Shown piece by piece: positions 57,101 to 64,000 of a stretch of 64,000 nt of DNA. The stretch is from Eunapius fragilis (taxonomy: Eukaryota; Porifera; Demospongiae; Spongillida; Spongillidae), in NCBI GenBank assembly GCA_963681505.1, contig OY811971.1, forward strand, positions 7,600,924-7,664,923, written 5' to 3'. The notes beneath the pieces are model-generated. The model was not told the origin of the DNA. It was given only the letters and a program-made list of their open reading frames with translations, and did no database searches. Within the stretch, counting starts at the first letter, position 1, and every line of letters begins with the position of its first letter. The translations under genes were made by a program, and so were the position numbers.

Positions 57101-59916
57101 TGTTAGTTTCATACATAGTGAATGATGTTGTATTGAGTATGGATCTGACAGATGGCACATTTGGTCCAATCAACTGTTCAGGATATGCCTGACTGGCAGA
57201 GGTGTTACAGTACACAGTGTATGCAGTGATGATGCCATTCTTTGGTATTGGTGAAGACCAATATGCAAGTAACTGATTTGGTGGGCTTGGGAGAACATGA
57301 AGCAGAAACATTAGTTGTGGTGCTGATGGAACTGTGTAGAGTTGACAACTGTTTAGGAACATGGAACTTGGCAAGCATTGATTATTACATGTAATTTGTG
57401 AGGGTTATATGGTTTGTAACCGTTGAATAAAAAAGCTTGGTTAGATGTCCTTTTGGACAAGCACGTCTGGAATGCATTATTTCATTTAATTGTGCAGCAG
57501 AAAGATTCATTGATCAGGTTACAAATCACTTGAAAATTAATCTTGATCGTATTCGTCATCCTGGGATATTTTATCATATGAACATGTGTGTATTACATTT
57601 TAAATCTCTCATGGTATCACTGATACATTTTACTCATTCTAACCACATACCACGCTTTCATACTACATTGTGCAATACTTTTGCTTACGTGATTCAACTG
57701 TTGTGCTTGTGACAATCACCGATGATTTTCCTTCTCCAACTGATGTGTTCGCAGTGACATAGCAGTCATACTGAGTATATGGGTTGAGTCCAGCATTAAA
57801 TGCAATCGCCAATGTTGACCCATTCACTACAGATCTGACTGTGGGCACATTCGGTCCAATCATCTGTTCAGGATATGCCTGATGGGCAGAGGTGTTGCAG
57901 TACACAGTGTATGCAGTGATGATACCATTCTTTGGTATGGGCGGAGACCAGCTAGCCAACAGTTGGTTATGTGAGCCAGGAATGGGGAACACAGAAAAAG
58001 CCAGAGGTGATGATGGAACTGTAGAAATAAGTAATTAAGTGATATGCTCAGGTATTGCTTCTTAATATCAATTTGACCAAATGACAGAGTAGGGTGAAAA
58101 GGGTAAAAATATTTTTTAAAAGCACAACTGATGTGCCTGAAATTATTATAGTGTGCTTGAGCATGAAAGTCGGCAATTAATTAATTCAGTCTACCTCACC
58201 CCATTTTAAACTGTGAAAAGCGGACATGTATTTAGAAACATAGAACTTGGGAATCATTGATTATTATGATGAAGATGCAAAAATACTTTTTATAAGCACA
58301 ACATAATTAAATGCATTAAAATACTATGTATTTAAAAGAAAATAATTCTATTGTCTATGATAGTACTCTAGCTGCTTTGATCAGTGAATGGCATTATACA
58401 GCTCCAATTGTACCATTACTGCCTACCAGATTCAGAAGTACTTCTGGAGATAATCTGTGATGGTGTTCCTTCACCAACTGATGTGTTAGAAGTTGCATAG
58501 CAGTCATATTGAGTGTATGGGTTGAGTCCAGTGTTGAATGTTACTGTCAATGTGGACCCATTCACTATAGATCTGACAATGGGCACATTTGGTCCAATCA
58601 CCTGTTCAGGATATGCCTGACTGGCAGTAGTGTTACAGTACACGGTGTATGCAGTGATGATGCCATTCTTTGGTATGGGTGGAGACCAGCTAGCAAGCAG
58701 TTGGTTAGGTGAACCGGGCATGGTAGATAAGGAAAAAGCCAACGGTGATGATGGAACTGCAAAAGATTATTTGCCACATGATTCCAAATCATCAATACAT
58801 ATAATACATATAAATACATATAATTGATATAATTGACACTTTAACCTACTCACTAATGCAGCACATATAATAATGTTATTTGATTCCCCGTCTCTCAAAT
58901 GTGAACGATTATATATGCGGAAGTCATGCACAGAGAACTATGACGAAGAAGGCACATTCAGATGTTTGGGATATGCCTGACTGGTAAAAAGGTTACAGTA
59001 CACATTATTAGGCAGTAAAAGTTCAAACATTGTGTAGGAGGAGCACAACTAATTGAGAATTGGATGGGTGAACCAATAACAGGAACGATTGAAATGTTTT
59101 GTGGGGAAAGTGGGAAGTACATGGCATAATAACTGTGTATGCTATAAATTTTACCTTTAATTTGATAGTTTTACACAATCATTGACACCCTTGGTTAATA
59201 TTTTACAGATGTTTCTTTACCCAAAAATGGATATAATATATTCATACACCACTGCTTACTTGATTCTGCAGTCCTTTGACTAGCCATTAAAGATCTAGCT
59301 CCTTCACCAAATGTGTTATTGGCTGTTACATAACAGTTGTACTGAGTAAACGGGTTAAGTCCGAAGCTGATCTCAGTAGTAAAAGTTGTCCCATTCACTA
59401 TAGATCTGACACTAGGCTCATCTGGCCCAATTGCTTGTTCAGGATATGCTTGGCTGGCTGATTTGTTACAGTACACTGTGTATGAGTTGATATTTCCAAA
59501 CTGCAAAGTAGGTTCAGACCACATTGATGAGAGTTGGTTTGGTGAATTGGTCACAGATGTTAAAGTAAAGTTCAGTGGCGGGGATGGAACTAGAACAAAG
59601 TTATGAAATAAAGTATAATTAAAAATCAATGAATTATGTTCCATTAATTCGTACCTAAAGATGTTATCTTCGTGCCATCTAATTGATAAATCCACTGACC
59701 AGGTACTAGAAAATTGCTAGTATTAGTAATGTTTATTATGGCTGATGTCCCTGAACCCGGAACTGCTGTGTATCTAACTCCATCCCCTGCATTGAACACA
59801 ATCGTTGCATAGGATCCATTAGTAGATGATGCCCACTGCATCAAACCATCTGCATACTGAAGTATAGCAAATGATTGGATGTTGTTCGTTGCCAGGATGC
59901 ATTGAAATGTGTTAGT
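54146..59916 (-). CDS. NIDO plus eight FN3 domains, single-pass membrane protein (5' end not found)
   Basis: Minus-strand exons: 59655-59916 (last part of a NIDO domain: G-D-G-V-R-Y...N-F-L-V-P-G-Q-W-I-Y-Q-L-D-G), then FN3 exons 59260-59589, 58427-58756, 57689-58018, 56978-57331, 56392-56721, 55077-55406, 54722-54982, 54339-54665, and a last exon 54146-54279. The last exon holds a transmembrane helix of about 28 residues (G-A-T-L-A-T-L-V-V-V-L-L...) and the tail M-R-R-K-G. All internal borders are phase 1 and the frame stays open throughout. FN3 motifs: W-S-P-P-I-P-K-N-G-I-I, Y-T-V-Y-C-N-T, Y-T-Q-Y-D-C-Y-V-T-A-N-T. The topology predicts an adhesion or recognition receptor with almost no cytoplasmic part. 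The start lies upstream and was not identified; a GGGTAAT at the end could also be a weak donor. Confidence 0.82.
58960..59100 (-). pseudogene. Decayed FN3 exon in an intron
   Basis: Plus-strand GGATATGCCTGACTGG, GTTACAGTACACA and a TTGGATGGGTGAACC stretch appear in the same order as in the live FN3 exons, but spacing and frame are lost. It lies between exons 58427-58756 and 59260-59589. Confidence 0.6.
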
Positions 59917-60394
59917 CTGTGGTGAGGAAGGAGCAGATGCATGCAAGTTAATAACATCCGATAAGATACGGAAGATGTTTGTACCGCAAAAGATAAAATT
60001 AATTCATGCTCTCTGCAGGTTTATGATGAATTAATATGCATATGGTATTCTCATTTGGAGTGTTATGTCATTAACAGATGATCAAGATCATTGCTGCCTG
60101 TATACCTTTAGGCTATTTGTGCATGGCCATTAGCTTGCGATAATACTGTTATAACCTGTTAACCACATGATTATTGTTTTACAATTGAAAGTATTTGCGA
60201 TATTGCATTGTATTCATTATTGTTATTATTGTGAAAGGTGCATGCGCAATGCAAGCAGACATGACGTATACTGTATAACGGCAGGATATATATATATATA
60301 TAATATATAATTATATATTATACTTGTATTTAATTTGTAGGATTATAATAGCGTATTCAATGGCTCGCTGTTCCTGGTTCCATATTCTTGTGCT
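59917..60394. other. Upstream of the NIDO/FN3 exons
   Basis: No further NIDO exon was seen. Includes a (TA)n stretch at about 60285-60320. Confidence 0.4.
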
Positions 60395-61084
60395 AACCGT
60401 GGTTAGCCATCAGTTATATCACAAGCAGGTCTGGCTGCTCTCCTTACTGCATGCACTTTATAATGCCTAAACTTAATCGGTACAGCGGCCGAAAACCCCG
60501 CGCCCTGTTTATGTTAAGGCACTATACTTGCAACAACAAACAACAAAGGGTTTTATTGTGGGAGAAATTGCGCTGTGGCTTTTATTGTAAGCAATGATCC
60601 AACCTATAAAAACTAAAACGGTTGCGGTCGACCCCTCCCCCCTCCCCCTCCCCCCCCCCCCCCCCCCCCCCCCCCGCAGCTGTTTATAGGATATGAAGGC
60701 AGTGCTGTAAACAATACTGTAATGCAGGCGATGTGGCTTTCGTTGTTAGGAGTGCGTATTCAACCTATTCGACCCTGTACTGTCTAAACCTAAACGGTGC
60801 CCCCCCCCCCCCCACCCATGTTAAGGCAGTATCAGGAAAAAAAAAAACACGTACTTTAATGCAGGAGTAATTGGTGTCTATATCAATAGTTCTTATGAGT
60901 GCTTGTCCCATTAACCTATTCGATCCTATACTGCTCTACTTAATGCCTAAACTTATACGGTACAGCGGTCGAAAACCCCCAAGCCCTGTTTATGTTAAGG
61001 CATTATACTTGCAACAACATTAAGGCCTTGTTTTATGTGGGAGAAATTGCGCTGTGGCTTTTGTTGTAAGCAGTGCATATCCAT

Positions 61085-61878
61085 GATCCAACCTATATCG
61101 GAACCTACGCGAGTAGGTTCCATATAGGAATCCTGCAGTATCATGAATGTCATTAAAAAACGTCACTCGCGTCTAGCGGGACAGCCAAGAGTCGGGTCAC
61201 TTCGCTCTTAGTGGCAATCGAACAATATAAAAAAGGAGAACAGTTCTGCGTTATATCTGTGTCATAAGACGGTGTACTTTTAGAGAACAAAAATACTCGT
61301 CCCCATCGTCCGTACCCAGTCCCACCTAAAATTTCTCCTCCGTCGTCGTCTTCTTCTTCCTTTGGGATAGCATAACTCACGACAGGAACGTTTTTAAAGC
61401 ACGCCATGTGTACTAATCGCTTCAGGATGTGTCCGCATGTTATCTTCAGGTATCTGTTAGACGCCTAACCGATCGCGCAATTAGCTGAAGCTAGTTGTAC
61501 CTTATTTGGTGTTTATCTACAAATAGACATTACATCAGCTATCGCAATGTTCATGACGCACCAGTATAATATAACCAGCGTTATCAAATTCGATGGTTTT
61601 ACCATGCAATCTAAGGGACAACTCGAGCATCTAAAAGTGGAAAGATCCAGATGCTGCCAGATCTGCCAAACGTGCGTATGTCAAGCGCGGTACCGAAAGG
61701 TAACACCCAAAGGTACGTTACGGCATCGATAAATGTTGGATCGATAAATTATGAGCATGCATGGTATATCGCTAAAATGAAAGGAATAGTTTAGTTACAA
61801 CGATAGATACTGCGTCTCTCCGTTTTCCGGTATGCGCTGTTTGAAATGTGTGTATAACGCCAAAGTTGCTTACGTCAA
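61085..61878 (-). mobile_element. Family F interspersed repeat, copy 2 (inverted)
   Basis: Reverse-complement match of 20515-21285 along its whole length, with scattered differences and small indels. It begins at the palindrome GGAACCTACGCGAGTAGG and ends at ATGTGTGTATAACGCC. Confidence 0.65.
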
Positions 61879-61977
61879 TTTGGTCATGTATTGTGGTGCA
61901 TGGTTTATCTGATTATAGCGTTAGATCAGTTTATTTAGAGTACACTTATCCTATGTATTATATGGCTTCGCTTTTAA

Positions 61978-62112
61978 CCTTTATCAATCCTTTGCTCCTC
62001 AATGGAGATAGTCTGGGGACTAGTGTAATATTTGGTACACAACTCAACAGAATTATCAATCCTTTGCTCCTCATCTGGGGACTAGTATATTTGGTACACA
62101 ACTCAACAGAAT
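61978..62112 (+). repeat. Short tandem duplication
   Basis: TATCAATCCTTTGCTCCTCA ... GGTACACAACTCAACAGAAT occurs twice in a row. The second copy is about 14 bp shorter. Confidence 0.75.
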
Positions 62113-62225
62113 TGCAGATTCTAAAATAAACCTGTCATGATCGCGCAACTTGACGTTTATGCTACATGATTATATGCGTTTCAAGAACTAAATACAATAC
62201 CAAATCCACCAGAAAAATTTAGGAA

Positions 62226-62509
62226 ACAAGTAATAAAAACATTCTCTACACGAGAAGGTTGGTGGTATATAGGAATCAAAGGTGATGGTGGTGTAAAAAG
62301 CAAGGGAACAAGGCTTCTGATTGAAAAGGAAAAATGAAATAGACCTATATTAGCACGCACATTTAAATATGACACATGCTGCTAATATAGGTCTATTTCA
62401 TTTTTCCTTTTCAATCAGAAGCCTTGTTCCCTTGCTTTTTACACCACCATCACCTTTGATTCCTATATACCACCAACCTTCTCGTGTAGAGAATATTTTT
62501 ATTACTTGT
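62226..62509. mobile_element. Foldback MITE, family A, copy 3
   Basis: Starts ACAAGTAATAAAAACATTC and ends TTTTTATTACTTGT, with arms of about 130 bp and a centre near 62360. The arms are almost perfect complements, so this copy seems the youngest of the three. Confidence 0.78.
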
Positions 62510-64000
62510 TACAAACTAAAACGGTTGCGTTCTACCAGCCCCACCCTATAGCTGTTTACATTAACGCAGCACTGCAAATAATGCTTGCTTTATTGCAGGC
62601 GTTGTGGCGTTCGTTGTTAGGAGTGCTTACTCAACCTATTCGACACTGTACTGCCTAAACCTAAACGGTGTCCCCGCTTTGTTTGTGTTAAGGCAGTTTA
62701 AAAAAAAAAAAAAAAACACTTCCTTTAATGAAAGAGTAATTGCCCTGTGGCTATATCTATAGTTCTTATGAGTGCTTGTCCAATCAACCTATCCTTGCCT
62801 AAACTTAAACAGCATATACAGCGGTCGAAAACGCCCTGTTTTTGTGTTAAGGTACTATACTTCAGTTCAAACGACAAAAAACAAAGGCCTTGTTTTATTT
62901 CGGACAAATGGCGCTGTGGTTTTGTTTGTGGCTTTCGTTGTTACTAGGAGTGCTCCAACCCATATTCGACCCTGTACTGCTTAAAGCGAAAAGGAGGCCC
63001 CGGCACTGTTTATATTTAGGCAGTACTTGAAAAAAAAAAAAAAACTTACTATAGTTCTTATGAGTGCTTGCCCAATAAACCTATTCGATCGTATACTGCT
63101 CTACTTACTGCCTAAACTTCAACTGTGCAGCGGTCGACAACACCTATGCTAAGGCACACATGCATGCAAAAAAAAAAAAACTAAGGCCTTGTTTCATTTG
63201 ATTGATATTGCGCTGGGGTAAGCAGTGCTTATCCATGATCCAATCTATATATGGGACAGTGTCCAGCTAAATCACCTGGTACTTTTTCAAAATTTCCAGA
63301 ACAAGCAAAAGAAAAGTAACGCTCGCATTGAAATGTATGGCTAATTATAAATTCAGTGCCTAATAACTTTGTGATGGATAGTCCGATTTAGGATGCGTAA
63401 GGACCATTTGTCGACCAGCCCCACCCACCCTAGTTGTTTTTATTAAGGCAGTATACTGCAAATAACACTTACTTTAATGCAGGCGATGTGGCTTTCGTTG
63501 CTAGAAGTACTTATTCAACCTATAAAACCACAAACAAAAGCCACAGCGCAATTTGTCCAAATAAAACAAGGTCTGCATGTTTTTTGTCGTTGCAAGTATT
63601 GTGCCTTAACGTAAACACGGCGGGGGTGGTCGACCGCTGTACCGTTTAAGTATGTAGAGCAGTACAGGGTCGAATAGGTTGGATAAGCACTCCTAACAAC
63701 GAAAGCCACATCGCCTGCATTAAAGTGTTATTGCAAGTACTGCCTTAATATAAACAGCTAGGGTGGGGCCGGTCGATCGCAACAGTGTTAGTTTAGGCAG
63801 TAATATAGGTTGGATCATGGATAAGCACTGCTTACAACACAAGCCACATAGCAATTTTTCCAAAATAAAACAATGACTTTTTTTGTGTTGTTGGCAAGTA
63901 TAGTGTTTTTTTTTTTCAACAGGTTGTTAAAATTTCAAGCAACCACAACCGATCGGTTGATAGTGGATTTGCAAGTGGCAGTTAACAATAATGGCGGGCA

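Larger units (their letters stand above)
60395..64000. repeat. Complex tandem repeat, partly inverted
   Basis: Recurring blocks: TGTTTATGTTAAGGCA, GAGAAATTGCGCTGTGGCTT, GCAGGCGATGTGGCTTTCGTTG, CAACCTATTCGACCCTGTAC, and CTAAACTTAAACGG with variants. Copies lie at 60.4-61.08, 62.5-63.2 and 63.4-63.5 kb. From about 63525 the same blocks appear inverted (AAAGCCACAGCGCAATTTG, CAGTACAGGGTCGAATAGG). A family F repeat and a family A MITE interrupt the array. No coding frame is conserved. Confidence 0.7.

Overview
This is a nuclear window from an invertebrate animal. Its genes are split by GT-AG introns, and the spacers are full of microsatellites, homopolymer C/G runs and many transposon families. 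The host proteins (ankyrin-repeat exons, a FUT8-type alpha-1,6-fucosyltransferase, the ribosome-biogenesis factor UTP20, and a NIDO plus multi-fibronectin-III membrane protein) fit an early-branching marine animal. A sponge is my best guess, but it is inferred only from domain style and not from a marker gene.

Layout. (1) 1-7.2 kb, minus strand: four 99-bp phase-0 exons, each one ankyrin repeat, on a tandemly duplicated module of about 1.5 kb. Later insertions include two foldback elements and a LINE-like fragment. (2) 7.2-9.9 kb: repeats, a large foldback and poly-C/G runs. (3) 9.9-19.6 kb: a cut-and-paste transposon with inverted ends. Its gene combines a retroviral-type integrase, a cysteine-rich segment, a Ulp1-like protease and a PHD finger. 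A young Ty3/Gypsy LTR element is nested inside it. (4) 19.6-23 kb: mobile-element debris. (5) 23.2-26.8 kb, minus: the 3' part of a FUT8-like gene. (6) 26.8-37 kb: no recognised host gene; a mixed-orientation satellite, a 1.45-kb minisatellite and a piggyBac relic. (7) 37.0-44.1 kb, minus: at least twelve UTP20 exons, interrupted at 40.47-42.4 kb by a second, 5'-half FUT8-like segment. (8) 44.8-50.7 kb: small DNA elements, a BEL/Pao relic, a hAT remnant and two copies of a 240-bp TIR element. (9) 54.1-59.9 kb, minus: an apparently intact frame coding for the end of a NIDO domain, eight FN3 domains and a C-terminal transmembrane helix. (10) 60.3-64 kb: a complex tandem repeat, partly inverted and invaded by two other repeats.

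How the genes relate: FUT8 is a Golgi core fucosylation enzyme, UTP20 acts in nucleolar 18S rRNA processing, and the NIDO/FN3 protein is a probable cell-surface adhesion or recognition receptor. They show no shared pathway. The most striking features are the interleaving of FUT8 and UTP20, single-base indels in both genes, the composite integrase/Ulp1/PHD transposon, and the near-identical exchangeable FN3 exons.
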